This document shows positions 35,071 through 43,726 of a DNA stretch of 61,820 nt, piece by piece. Every line of letters starts with the position of its first letter. Positions within the stretch are counted from its first letter, which is position 1. Source of the DNA: an uncultured Clostridium sp. (lineage in GTDB: Bacteria > Bacillota > Clostridia > TANB77 > CAG-508); assembly GCA_958422985.1 (NCBI GenBank), contig CATZPY010000004.1, positions 1-61,820 on the forward strand, given 5' to 3'. The notes beneath the pieces are model-generated. The model saw only the letters and a program-made list of their open reading frames with translations, was not told the origin of the DNA and searched no databases. The translations under genes were made by a program, and so were the position numbers.

Positions 35071-35754
35071 TTACAATAATTTTATCAAACAAATTATAAT
35101 ATATAAATTTATTAAGTATAATTTAGATGATATTAATTTATAACATGTATATTTTATGCCTATGTTATTTATTTTTTCATATTCTTCTATAATTTCTTTT
35201 GTTTCTTTTACATTATGTTCTTCCAGATATTCTTTTGCAATATATTTTGCTTTTGTCATTGCTTCTATTTCTAAATAACTTCTTATTACATAAAATACCA
35301 TTGTTAAAATTAACATTATTGATGTAAATAATATGTAGTTTTTTATTACTCCTACTACTGTTAATATTGTTATTACTAACCAAAATAAGTTTAATAAATT
35401 CGTAAAAATATAGTTAAACCATAAAACATTTTTATTTTGAATTGAATGAATACATTCGTGTACTATTGTTTGAATTCTTGTAAAAAATTTTTTATCTTTG
35501 TTTAAAATAATTTTATCTGTTGCTATAAAGTAAAAACAATTTGTTTTTTCTTCTTCTTCCACTTTCACTTTTTCATTATTTAATTTTTTCAAAATTTCCT
35601 TACAAATTACTACATTATCTGGAAGTTCTTGTGTTTTTTTATTTAAGTTCTCATTTTCTGCAATTTTCATTATGTCTTTTTTATTAGTATTTAAAACTGT
35701 TTTTAATATAATTTGTGTAATTATTATTATTGTTAAAATTATTAAAAGTTCCAT
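35071..35754 (-). CDS. putative membrane zinc metalloprotease
   Basis: 227 residues. IQTIVHECIHSIQNK near residue 88 is a zinc-protease H-E-x-x-H motif. Hydrophobic helices occupy the N-terminus (residues 2-18), the middle (LLNLFWLVITILTVVGVI and ILFTSIMLILTMVFYVI) and the C-terminus. The pattern recalls the small YugP-type membrane peptidases, although the usual HExGH is HECIH here. A glutamate that could be the third ligand occurs in LEIEAMTKAKYIA. Family assignment is tentative. It is separated from the YlbF-type gene upstream by a terminator. Confidence 0.55.
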   Translation of the reverse strand: MELLIILTIIIITQIILKTVLNTNKKDIMKIAENENLNKKTQELPDNVVICKEILKKLNNEKVKVEEEEKTNCFYFIATDKIILNKDKKFFTRIQTIVHECIHSIQNKNVLWFNYIFTNLLNLFWLVITILTVVGVIKNYILFTSIMLILTMVFYVIRSYLEIEAMTKAKYIAKEYLEEHNVKETKEIIEEYEKINNIGIKYTCYKLISSKLYLINLYIIICLIKLL

Positions 35755-35760
35755 ATAACA

Positions 35761-35787
35761 AAATAAGGGATATACAATATATCCCTT
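35761..35787 (-). terminator. terminator of the YlbF-family gene
   Basis: AAGGGATATA and TATATCCCTT form a perfect 10-bp stem with a 3-base loop, followed on the minus strand by ATTTTG. Confidence 0.7.
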
Positions 35788-35798
35788 CCCCCTTACTT

Positions 35799-36134
35799 TT
35801 ATTCTATAACATCTTTTATTGCTTCACTTATTATTTTATTTATATCTGTTACCATTACGCTAAATCTCATTTCTGATTCCAAATAATTTTTAGCCATTTC
35901 ATTTTGATATAATTCTGTATATAAATTTTGTAATTTTATACTTAATTCATTTGAATTTGTTTCACCTTTTAGCATTGCTTTTTGCATTTCTACTCTTAGC
36001 TTGTCAAATTCTTCTATTTTACTTTTTATCTCTGCATTAGATTCTATTTGTTCTCTTGAATTTTTATAAGCTTTATATTCTTCTGTTAATTTTATTTCTG
36101 ATGCTAATTTATTAGCTGTATCATATATATTCAT
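35799..36134 (-). CDS. YlbF/YmcA family protein
   Basis: 111 residues, all-helical, matching the YlbF/YmcA (Com_YlbF) family: YDTANKLASEIKLTEEYKAY at the start and EFDKLRVEMQKAML in the middle. In Bacillus YlbF, YmcA and YaaT form the complex that directs RNase Y to transcripts and affects competence, biofilm and sporulation; an RNase Y gene lies at the right end of this window. It starts 17 bases after the glycosyltransferase gene, so the two share a transcript. Confidence 0.82.
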   Translation of the reverse strand: MNIYDTANKLASEIKLTEEYKAYKNSREQIESNAEIKSKIEEFDKLRVEMQKAMLKGETNSNELSIKLQNLYTELYQNEMAKNYLESEMRFSVMVTDINKIISEAIKDVIE

Positions 36135-36151
36135 TGCTTAGCCTCCCTTTT

Positions 36152-37444
36152 TTAAGCATATGCATGTCTTTTTTTGAAGCTTAATAAATTTGTAATTTCT
36201 CCTTGTGTATTTTTAGCTTTCTTTGTTTTTCTAGCTTTTTCTTGTTCTAATTCTCTTCTTTGTTTTTCTGCCATTGTTTGGCATATTGCTTTTTGGTATA
36301 TAAAATGTGTGTCTTGAGCTATTTTATTCCAGTTGTATTGTGCTTTTACTTTTGCTTTAGCTGCTCTTGAAACTTCTGCACCTAAACCTGGGTTATATAA
36401 TAATTCTAATATAGAATCTGCTATTGAATTTGGATTACCTGCATAACTTTTCATTCCATTTTCTCTATGTTGTACTATTTCATTTAGCCCACCAACATCT
36501 GAAACTACAACTGGTGTTCCAGATAGCATTCCTTCTAGTGCCACAACTCCAAATGGTTCATATGTACTTGGGAATACTGCTACATCTGCACATTTATACA
36601 TTTTAGTAACTTGATTTAAATTTAAATAGCCTGTAAAGTAAACCTTGTTTTCTATGTTTAATCTTCTTACTTCATCTCTTAATTCGTCTATCATTCCGCC
36701 TTTTCCAGCTATTATTAGCTTTGAGTCATGATATCCATTTAATACTTTTGGCATTGCTGCTATTAAATTTTGTATTCCTTTTTCGTATACAAGTCTTCCT
36801 ACATAAAGAATTATTTTTTCGTTATCTGCTGCATATTGTCTTCTGAAGTTATAATCTTTTTCTACTCCATTATATAAATTTAAATTAACTCCATTTGGTA
36901 CTACATTTATTTTTTCATATGGTAATCCAAATAATCTTTGTAATTCGTTTTTCATATAATTACTATTTACTATTACTTCTGTTGATTCATATGTTAGCAT
37001 CCATTCTGTATCATTTATATATCTTTGTACTTCGTCATGTATTCCAGAGTTTCTTCCTGCCTCTGTTGCATGTATTGTTGCTATAATTGGTGTTTTAAAA
37101 GAATCTTTTAAAGTTTTCGCTGCATATGCAACTAACCAATCGTGTGCATGTATTACATCAAATGGGCCTTCTTTATTTATTATTTCTGTAGCTTTTGATA
37201 TTAAATTAAAGTTTAACTGCATTATCCAGTCTATAAAATTATTTGGATTTATCATATAGTTATTTACTCTATATACTTTAACTCCGTTATCATCTTCAAA
37301 ATCTTCTACATTTCCTTCTTTGTACGTAACTACTGTTACTTCGTGACCATCTTTTATTAATCTATGGGATAAGTCGTGTACTACCCTTGCAATTCCACCT
37401 ACTACCCTTGGTGGATATTCCCATGTTAACATTAAAATTTTCAT
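36152..37444 (-). CDS. glycosyltransferase family 4 (glycogen-synthase-like)
   Basis: A 430-residue GT-B enzyme. MLTWEYPPRVVGGIARVVHD is the family's N-terminal glycine-rich signature, IHAHDWLVAYAAK follows, and the donor domain has LYVGRLVYEKGIQNL, IIAGKGGMIDELRDEV and PSTYEPFGVVALEGMLSG with the E-x7-E pattern. This subgroup is found in spore-forming and other Firmicutes outside capsule loci; it may build a storage glucan or a glycolipid. The C-terminus is a charged tail (EQEKARKTKKAKNT). It is divergent from asnB across a 280-base gap. Confidence 0.85.
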   Translation of the reverse strand: MKILMLTWEYPPRVVGGIARVVHDLSHRLIKDGHEVTVVTYKEGNVEDFEDDNGVKVYRVNNYMINPNNFIDWIMQLNFNLISKATEIINKEGPFDVIHAHDWLVAYAAKTLKDSFKTPIIATIHATEAGRNSGIHDEVQRYINDTEWMLTYESTEVIVNSNYMKNELQRLFGLPYEKINVVPNGVNLNLYNGVEKDYNFRRQYAADNEKIILYVGRLVYEKGIQNLIAAMPKVLNGYHDSKLIIAGKGGMIDELRDEVRRLNIENKVYFTGYLNLNQVTKMYKCADVAVFPSTYEPFGVVALEGMLSGTPVVVSDVGGLNEIVQHRENGMKSYAGNPNSIADSILELLYNPGLGAEVSRAAKAKVKAQYNWNKIAQDTHFIYQKAICQTMAEKQRRELEQEKARKTKKAKNTQGEITNLLSFKKRHAYA

Positions 37445-37656
37445 TTACATAAGCCCCTTTCGATATACATTTTCTTTCGTATTTTACATTTAAACATATT
37501 GGTTTATATTGTATATAACTTTTATAAAAATGTAAATAACTTTTTGTAAAATATTGTGTTTTTTTGTAGTTTTTTTATTTTTACTTTTTTCACTTTTTTA
37601 TTTTGTTATTAATATAATTTAAAAGACAATATTTTTTATAAAAAAACCTTTAAAGA

Positions 37657-37687
37657 AGTATATATTTTTTTGTTTTCTACATAAAAT
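37657..37687 (+). promoter_or_regulatory. possible sigma-F/G-type promoter of asnB
   Basis: AGTATA (37657-37662), 17 bases, CATAAAA (37680-37686) resembles the forespore pattern seen before spoVT. The rest of the 37445-37724 gap is A/T-rich and shows no other structure I can name. Confidence 0.3.
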
Positions 37688-37724
37688 TGCTCTTTTTAGG
37701 TTATGTAATTTAGGAGGTGTTTTT

Positions 37725-39573
37725 ATGTGTGGAATTGTTGGGTTTGTAAATTATAAAAAAGATATTAAAAATCCTGTTTCTATACTTAATAAAATGAATA
37801 ATTCTACTATCAATAAATATGAAAACGAAGAAGAATCTTATATTTCTTCTCCTGTTTATTTAGCTCATAAAAAATTAGATGCAATTAGCCAAATAGATAA
37901 ATTTAAGCCTATGACGACTACATATAATGAAAATGAATATTCTATTGTATGTAGTGGTCAAATATATAACACATTAGAGATAAAAGAAATTCTTATTGAA
38001 AACGGTTTTTGTTTTAAAGCTAATTCTGATATAGAAGTTTTACTAAATGCTTTTATTTTCTATGGTTATGACATTGTAAAACATATTAATGGTAATTTTG
38101 CTTTTGCTATTTGGAATAAAAACAAAGAAGAATTATTTTTAGCTAGAGATCATTTCGGAATAAAACCTTTATTTTATACTATAACTGATGATACATTAGT
38201 TTTTGCTTCTGAATTAAAATCTATTTTTAAATTTCCTACAGTAAAAAAGACTATAGATTCTACAGGTATCTGTGAATTATTTCGGAATTGGCCCAGCACA
38301 TAGCCCTGGTACAACTGTTTTTAGAGATATTTATGAACTTAAACCTGCTCACTTTGCAATCTTCAATAAATATGGTTTATTTACACATAGGTATTGGAAA
38401 TTTGTAAGTAAACCTCATTTAGATTCTTTTAATGAAACTTGTATGAAAGTAAAATTTTTATTGGAAGATAGTATAAAAAATAATTTAGTTTCTGATGCAC
38501 CTGTTTGTTCTTTTTTATCTGGAGGATTGGATTCTAGTATAATAACTGCATATGCTAGTAAATATTGTAATGACAATGGCTTACCTCCTCTTAAAACTTT
38601 TTCCGTTGACTATTTAGACAATGACAAAAACTTTGTAAAAAGTGACTTTCAACCTAATTCCGATAATTATTATATAAATTTAATGGTAGAAAAATATAAA
38701 ACAAACCATACAAATATTATTTTAGATACTCCAGATCTAGCAAATTATTTAGAAGATGCTATGGTTGCAAGAGATGTCCCTGGCATGGCAGATGTTGATT
38801 CTTCTTTACTTCTATTTTGTAAAAATGTAACACCTTATGCTACAGTTGCTTTAAGTGGAGAATGTGCAGATGAAATTTTCGGTGGCTATCCTTGGTTCTT
38901 TAGAGATGACGCCTTAAATAGTAATACTTTTCCTTGGTCTATTGCTCTAAGCGAAAGACAACACCTTTTACACCCAGACATTGCTAAGAGAATTAATTTA
39001 AAAAAATATATAGATTTTAGATATAATGAAAGTTTAGCTAATGTAGAAATTCTAGATACTGATTCTAAAGAAACTGCTGAAAAAAGAAAAATTTCTTATC
39101 TAACTTTAAATTGGTTTATGCAAACCTTACTTGATAGATCTGACAGATGTTCTATGTATAATGGATTAGAAATACGTGTTCCTTTCTGTGATTATAGGTT
39201 AGCTGAATATGTATGGAATATTCCTTGGGAAATGAAAGCTTATAAAGGACGTGAAAAAGGGTTGTTAAGGCATATTATGAAAGATATTTTGCCAAGTGAA
39301 ATTATAAATAGAAAAAAATCTCCTTACCCAAAAACTCATAATCCTACTTATTTAAAAGCTGTAAAAAATATGCTTACAAATATTATGAATAATAGTTCCT
39401 CTCCTATTAATAATATTTTAAATAGAAATTATATTTTAGAAATATTGGAATCTGATGGATCTGCTTTTACTAGGCCTTGGTTTGGCCAATTAATGACTGG
39501 GCCTCAGCTTATGGCATATCTTTGTCAAGTTAATATGTGGCTTGAGAAATATGAGCCTAAGATTGAAATATAA
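37725..39573 (+). CDS. asnB: asparagine synthase (glutamine-hydrolysing), frame split at CGG (needs +1 shift)
   Basis: Makes asparagine from aspartate, ATP and glutamine. MCGIVGFVN gives the Cys-2 nucleophile of the class II amidotransferase domain, and LARDHFGIKPLFY closes it. After ICELF the zero frame reads CGG AAT TGG and stops at 38303. Skipping the C at 38283 gives ELFGIGPAHSPGTT, the expected linker, and the synthase domain follows with FLSGGLDSSII (ATP pyrophosphatase loop), ALSGECADEIFGGYPW and LEIRVPFCDY. The corrected product is 615 residues, full length for the family. AGGAGG precedes the ATG. Both domains are undamaged apart from the one base. Confidence 0.9.
38283..38285 (+). 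other. candidate +1 recoding site (CGG)
   Basis: Zero frame: TTA TTT CGG AAT TGG. Dropping the C restores TTT GGA ATT (F-G-I). Here the P-site tRNA-Phe could also re-pair one base forward (TTT to TTC), the only one of the four sites where that is possible. Confidence 0.6.
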
Positions 39574-39580
39574 AATGTTT

Positions 39581-39605
39581 TAGAGGTCGCAATTTGCGAC
39601 CTCTA
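39581..39605 (+). terminator. terminator of asnB
   Basis: AGAGGTCGCAA and TTGCGACCTCT form a perfect GC-rich stem 8 bases after the stop; a T-rich stretch (AGTTTCCATATTTTTC) follows. Confidence 0.7.
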
Positions 39606-39721
39606 GTTTCCATATTTTTCTTACCAACCATATATAGAAAATGGTTCATTATTTAGTATATTTATCATACAATATTTATTTTATGTAACCATAATAAATT
39701 AATTTTTATAAAATCTTGCCA

Positions 39722-40450
39722 TTATATAGAGATTTTCAAATTATCTTCCCCTACAATAAAATTTTTAATATTTAAATTTAAAGCTTGTTCCTTGGTATAT
39801 TCATGCATATGTGTCGAAACTATAGTCTTATTTTTATATTTATTACACAAGTATTTTATATCTTCTACCCCCATATGTGAATCGCTCACATTTTGTGCAT
39901 GTGACATATCTAAAATTGATATGTCTGTTTTTGATACTATTTCTAAAATAGCATTACATAATTTACTGTCTCCAGAAAAGCCTATCTTTTTGTTGTTTAT
40001 ATTAACTATATATCCATACGCAGATTTAAATTTTCCATGTTCTACATATTTAGAATACGCCTCAAAATTTTTTCCTTCAATTTTACTTTCTCCATCAAAT
40101 TCAATAAACTTGACATTTATAACATCATTTATTCTATCAAAATCTCCCGGAAACCCTATATTAAATAATTCTTTTACTTTTTCTTTTGTTCCTTTTGGAC
40201 AATATATATTTACCAAATTATCATTTTTATAAAAATACCTATCGAGCATAAAAAATGGTATATCAAAAAAATGATCACCATGTAAATGTGTAATTAAAAT
40301 ACTTTCTATTTCTCCAGTATTGTAACCTAATTTTTTTATATGTTTTACTACACCATTTGGTACATCTATTAATATTTTTTTGTCAATTAAAGTAGATGCA
40401 CTCATACTTATTGCTCCAATCGATCCACTGCCAATAATATTAATTTCCAT
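39722..40450 (-). CDS. metallo-beta-lactamase-fold hydrolase (RNase Z-like)
   Basis: 242 residues. ILITHLHGDHFFDIPFFML has the H-x-H-x-D-H metal motif; IGFSGDSKLCNAILE and LDMSHAQNVSDSHMGVED supply the other ligands. Motif order resembles RNase Z/ElaC and phosphodiesterase-like MBL proteins rather than glyoxalase II. It is shorter than typical RNase Z (about 300) and lacks an evident exosite arm, so a nucleotide or cyclic-phosphate substrate is also possible. Single gene flanked by asnB's terminator and a 374-base gap. Confidence 0.75.
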   Translation of the reverse strand: MEINIIGSGSIGAISMSASTLIDKKILIDVPNGVVKHIKKLGYNTGEIESILITHLHGDHFFDIPFFMLDRYFYKNDNLVNIYCPKGTKEKVKELFNIGFPGDFDRINDVINVKFIEFDGESKIEGKNFEAYSKYVEHGKFKSAYGYIVNINNKKIGFSGDSKLCNAILEIVSKTDISILDMSHAQNVSDSHMGVEDIKYLCNKYKNKTIVSTHMHEYTKEQALNLNIKNFIVGEDNLKISI

Positions 40451-40476
40451 ATTTATCCTCCCATTTTTGTCCTTTC

Positions 40477-40642
40477 TTAATAGCTATACCTTTTTCTTAA
40501 GCTTTTGAAGACAGTTCTTGCACTATAAACTTTTCCATCTTTGTATTGTTTTTTTACTTTTTTCAAGTTTGTTTATAAATTCTTGTTTTAAGCATCGTTC
40601 CAAATTTATTTCTAACACATTATTTTTATTTTCTTCTTGCAT
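40477..40642 (-). pseudogene. small split ORF at a run of seven A
   Basis: From ATG 40642 the frame gives MQEENKNNVLEINLERCLKQ and on to KSKK, then TIQRWKSL and a stop at 40523. One base further on, the other frame continues QYKDGKVYSARTVFKSLRK to 40477, which reads like genuine antitoxin-type protein. The switch falls on AAAAAAA (minus strand). It may be a decayed gene, a slippage site or a sequencing error in the homopolymer. The rest of the 40451-40824 gap holds only the terminator of the AbrB-type gene. Confidence 0.4.
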
Positions 40643-40775
40643 ATTAATCACAACCTTTTATATTTTTTATACTATAACACATTTTCCCATAAAATTGCTA
40701 TACTTTTTATTACAAAATTTATAATTCACCTTACAATAGATGGTTGTTTTTCTCACATACATATTTAGTCTAAAC

Positions 40776-40815
40776 GTAAAAAAATAGACAGAGACGCCAA
40801 AATTTGGCGTCCCTG
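40776..40815 (-). terminator. terminator of the double-AbrB gene
   Basis: GGGACGCCAAATTTTGGCGT closes into a strong stem, continued by TCTCTGTCTATTTTTTT on the minus strand, 10 bases after the stop at 40825. Confidence 0.85.
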
Positions 40816-40824
40816 CTTTCCCTC

Positions 40825-41145
40825 TTATTCAAGGTCTTGTTCTTTTTCAAAAATTACTCTTTCTCCTTCCAACCTCACGTTCACTGTAATGCTTGGTGTC
40901 ATATCCAGTATCTCTAAAAATTCAATTGGGACAGAAATCGTTCTGTTTCTATTCAACCTTCGAACAAATCCTATATAAGGCTTCTTTTCTGCTGGTTCAT
41001 TCCAATTGAATTTTTTCAAGATCAATTTACCATATTCAATTGTAAGCTCTACCTGCTGTTCCTCGAAGAATCCTAATTCTTTAAAGAATGGCATTGGAAT
41101 ACAAATTCGTCTGTCTGTTCCTACTTTGCATTTACATGTTGTCAT
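40825..41145 (-). CDS. protein with two tandem AbrB-like (swapped-hairpin) domains
   Basis: 106 residues made of two similar halves. VGTDRRICIPMPFFKELGF then VELTIEYGKLILKK is followed by VRRLNRNRTISVPIEFLEIL then ITVNVRLEGERVIFEK. Each half has the R-x-[IV]-x-[IV]-P core and closing strand of AbrB/MazE-type DNA-binding domains, so one chain could form what is normally a dimer. Codon use (CGA, CCA, GAG, AAC) is unlike neighbouring genes but like dxr next to it. AGGAGG precedes the ATG. It could be a transition-state-type regulator acquired by transfer. Confidence 0.65.
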   Translation of the reverse strand: MTTCKCKVGTDRRICIPMPFFKELGFFEEQQVELTIEYGKLILKKFNWNEPAEKKPYIGFVRRLNRNRTISVPIEFLEILDMTPSITVNVRLEGERVIFEKEQDLE

Positions 41146-41200
41146 AATTTTTTCCTCCTGTTAGAAAGTTTTTGAAAAATGTTAACGAGTTCTCATATTT

Positions 41201-41229
41201 ATTATAGCATTATTAACATAATTTTTCAA
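41201..41229 (-). promoter_or_regulatory. sigma-A promoter of the double-AbrB gene
   Basis: TTGAAA (41229-41224), 17 bases, perfect TATAAT (41206-41201) on the minus strand, about 55 bases before the ATG. Confidence 0.65.
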
Positions 41230-41323
41230 TCATATTTCACTTTTTATAGGTCATATGTAGATTAGTCAATCATATACCACATTTTATTAATAAATAGCAT
41301 AAAAATACTTTTCTAAAAATTGA

Positions 41324-41367
41324 TAAAAGAGAGCTAACTTTCGTACATAATACATTTAAGTTAGCTC
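41324..41367 (-). terminator. terminator of dxr
   Basis: GAGCTAACTT and AAGTTAGCTC pair with a 17-base loop; the minus strand continues TCTTTTATC. It lies 18 bases after the dxr stop. Confidence 0.75.
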
Positions 41368-41384
41368 CCTTCTATTTTAGTTAC

Positions 41385-42515
41385 TTAATAATTTAAGCAC
41401 TCCATTTTTACTGTTTTATCTAATTCTAAAATTTCATCAACAGTATTAAGTTCTCTTACGATATGATTGGAAAGAGCCCAATCAATCATCTCTGGAATTT
41501 CTGTAAATCGAATTGCTCCATCTAAAAATGCTTGTACAGCAATTTCATCTGCAGCATTCAAAACAACCTGTGCACTATGCCCCATTTCGATTGCTTTGTA
41601 TGCTAATTGCAAGCATTTAAACTTGTATAAATCTGGTCTCTCAAATTTAAGTGTTCCAATTTCAAACAAGTCTAATGGTTCAATATTGTTTTTTAACCTC
41701 TTTGGATAGTCTAATGCAAATGCAATTGGAATCTGCATGTCTTTTGGCCCAATATTTGCCATAATTGTACCATCTTTAAACTGCACCATCGAATGCACTA
41801 AGCTTTGCCGTTGAATTACAACTTGTATTTTGGTTTCAGGTACGTCAAAAAGCCAATGCGCTTCTATAACTTCAAACCCTTTATTCATCATAGTTGCAGA
41901 ATCAATCGTAACCTTTTTTCCCATTTTCCACGTTGGATGGTTAAGTGCATCACTTGGTTTTATCTCATCTGTTAATTCTTTTTTAAAAAATGGTCCTCCA
42001 GATGCTGTAAGTAAAATTTTATCAATTTTATTATGTTCTTCTCCTCTTAAACATTGCATAATTGCACTATGTTCACTATCTACAGTACGAAGTTTTGTAT
42101 TGTATTTTTTAGCCCTATCCATAATTATTTTGCCACCTGTAACAAGTACCTCTTTATTTGCAAGCGCTACTTCTTTACAGTGTTTTAACATATTATATGT
42201 GGGCTTTAATCCAGCAATACCTACAAGAGCTGACACTGCAATATCTGCATCTTCAAGCTTAGAAATTAAGTCCATTCCTCTTTCACCTGTATAAATATCA
42301 ATGTTAGGAAACAAATTCTTTACTTTCTCTTTGTTCCTTTCATCTAAAATATACACATGCCTTGGCTTAAATTCTCTTATCTGCTCAATTAGCAGATCTA
42401 CATTCTTGCCAGCTACAAGTGTAACTGCAGAAAAGCGTTCCGGATTTTCTCTAATTATCCGAAGTGTAGTTGTTCCAATACTTCCTGTTGAACCAAAAAT
42501 AGCAACTCTTTTCAT
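41385..42515 (-). CDS. dxr: 1-deoxy-D-xylulose 5-phosphate reductoisomerase
   Basis: Second step of the MEP isoprenoid pathway (DXP to MEP, NADPH). IFGSTGSIGTTTLRIIREN is the NADPH loop, ALANKEVLVTGG, DSEHSAIMQCL and TASGGPF the metal and phosphate site, and PTWKMGKKVTIDSATMMNKG with EVIEAHWLF the active-site lid. Length 376. Codon use differs from the surroundings (CGC, CTG, CAG, AGG) and it reads CGG in frame twice (residues 19 and 236, at 42461 and 41810). A +1 shift at residue 19 would hit a stop at once, so here CGG must be read as a sense codon. It is a monocistronic gene with its own promoter and terminator, suggesting a transferred unit. Confidence 0.95.
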   Translation of the reverse strand: MKRVAIFGSTGSIGTTTLRIIRENPERFSAVTLVAGKNVDLLIEQIREFKPRHVYILDERNKEKVKNLFPNIDIYTGERGMDLISKLEDADIAVSALVGIAGLKPTYNMLKHCKEVALANKEVLVTGGKIIMDRAKKYNTKLRTVDSEHSAIMQCLRGEEHNKIDKILLTASGGPFFKKELTDEIKPSDALNHPTWKMGKKVTIDSATMMNKGFEVIEAHWLFDVPETKIQVVIQRQSLVHSMVQFKDGTIMANIGPKDMQIPIAFALDYPKRLKNNIEPLDLFEIGTLKFERPDLYKFKCLQLAYKAIEMGHSAQVVLNAADEIAVQAFLDGAIRFTEIPEMIDWALSNHIVRELNTVDEILELDKTVKMECLNY

Positions 42516-42552
42516 ATTAAATTCCTCCTTTTTCCTAAATTGCTACTATTTT

Positions 42553-42581
42553 AATATACTCTCTTTTTTATTTTTTGTCAA
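42553..42581 (-). promoter_or_regulatory. sigma-A promoter of dxr
   Basis: Perfect TTGACA (42581-42576), 17 bases, TATATT (42558-42553) on the minus strand, 38 bases before the ATG. Confidence 0.7.
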
Positions 42582-42603
42582 AATACATTTCTCCATAATT
42601 AGA

Positions 42604-43173
42604 TTATCCAATATCTTTCCTTAGACTTTCTAATGCTATTTTTCTACTACTAATATTATTTTTTTCGTCCTCTTCTAACTCCGCTAATGTTCTTCCATCT
42701 TCTAATTCAAATATTTCGTCAAATCCAAAGCCATTACTTCCTCTTGGCTTTTCTGCTATATATCCATTTAATATTCCTTTATATAGTTTTTCATTGCCTT
42801 TTTCATCTACATATGCAATACATGTTATAAACTTAACCTTTCTATTATCCTTTTTGGCACCTTTTAATTCATTTATTAAATACTTATTTCTTTCCTCTTG
42901 TGTTGCTTCTTCTCCTAAAAATCGTGCTGTTTTTACTCCAGGAAAATCATTTAACATTTCTATACATATTCCGCTATCATCTGCAATACTCGCTTTTTTA
43001 GTTAATTTATGAATTTCTCTAGCTTTTTTTAATGCATTTTCTTCGAATGTCTCGCCATCTTCTTCTATCTCTATATTTATATTCATTTCTTCTAAAGTTT
43101 TTATTTCTTCGCTTTTTAATATTTCTTTAATCTCTTTTACTTTTCCTTTGTTATTAGTTGCTAAAACAATCAT
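42604..43173 (-). CDS. rdgB: XTP/dITP pyrophosphatase (RdgB/HAM1)
   Basis: Removes non-canonical purine nucleotides (XTP, dITP, ITP) to protect DNA and RNA. LATNNKGKVKEIKEIL at the N-terminus, SIADDSGICIEMLNDFPG with the catalytic Asp pair, and KPRGSNGFGFDEIFEL are family hallmarks. Length 189, normal. It starts 28 bases after the YbaK-type gene, so the two are co-transcribed. Confidence 0.92.
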   Translation of the reverse strand: MIVLATNNKGKVKEIKEILKSEEIKTLEEMNINIEIEEDGETFEENALKKAREIHKLTKKASIADDSGICIEMLNDFPGVKTARFLGEEATQEERNKYLINELKGAKKDNRKVKFITCIAYVDEKGNEKLYKGILNGYIAEKPRGSNGFGFDEIFELEDGRTLAELEEDEKNNISSRKIALESLRKDIG

Positions 43174-43201
43174 CTCTTTCTTCTCCTTTATACCATTATA
43201 A

Positions 43202-43666
43202 TTAAATTTCTAAATAATCATTTCCGCAACTTTTTATAAATTTAATTAAATCTGCATACTCTATTCCTATAGTAGCAGTATTCCTATTGGGATGAATTAA
43301 TATTTTATTATTTTTTAATGCTTTATCTATTACTACTGTTACATTTTGCTCTTTATCATTTATTATTCCAAGTGGAGTTACTGAACCTGGTATTAAATTT
43401 AAATTTGTCTGTAAATCATTTTCATTTGCAAAAGATAGTCTTTTACTATTTATTTTTTCTGGCAATAGTTTTAAATCAGCTCTCTTATCTTCTGGTAAAG
43501 TGTATAAAAACAATTTTTTCTTAGCATCTTTTAAAAATAGATTCTTACACCCTATACCATCCATTTTTAAGAAAACTTCTTTTAAATCTTCCACTGTATA
43601 TACAGATTCATGTTCCTGTATTTCATATTTTATTCCTAATTCGTCTAATTTCTCTAATATATCCAT
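43202..43666 (-). CDS. YbaK/ProX-type aminoacyl-tRNA deacylase
   Basis: A 154-residue stand-alone editing domain (YbaK/PrdX/ProXp-ala), hydrolysing mischarged aminoacyl-tRNA-Pro. LGIKYEIQEHESVYTVEDLK, GCKNLFLKDAKKKLFLYTLP (catalytic-loop lysine) and LIPGSVTPLGIINDKEQNV are typical, with KILIHPNRNTATIGIE near the end. It probably removes Ala or Cys from tRNA-Pro in trans. Upstream it is separated from the thioesterase gene by a family-B repeat fragment. Confidence 0.87.
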   Translation of the reverse strand: MDILEKLDELGIKYEIQEHESVYTVEDLKEVFLKMDGIGCKNLFLKDAKKKLFLYTLPEDKRADLKLLPEKINSKRLSFANENDLQTNLNLIPGSVTPLGIINDKEQNVTVVIDKALKNNKILIHPNRNTATIGIEYADLIKFIKSCGNDYLEI

Positions 43667-43690
43667 AATCCAGTCATTCCTTTCTTAATA

Positions 43691-43724
43691 AATCTTTTTT
43701 TAAGGACCGCCCCAATCCTCCGAT
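43691..43724. repeat. repeat family B, degenerate copy
   Basis: TTTTTTTAAGGACCGCCCCA then ATCCTCCGA carries the family core TTTTAAGGACCGTCCCCAATCC with an altered left arm, so no good stem forms. It lies between the thioesterase and YbaK-type genes. Confidence 0.5.
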
Positions 43725-43726
43725 AG

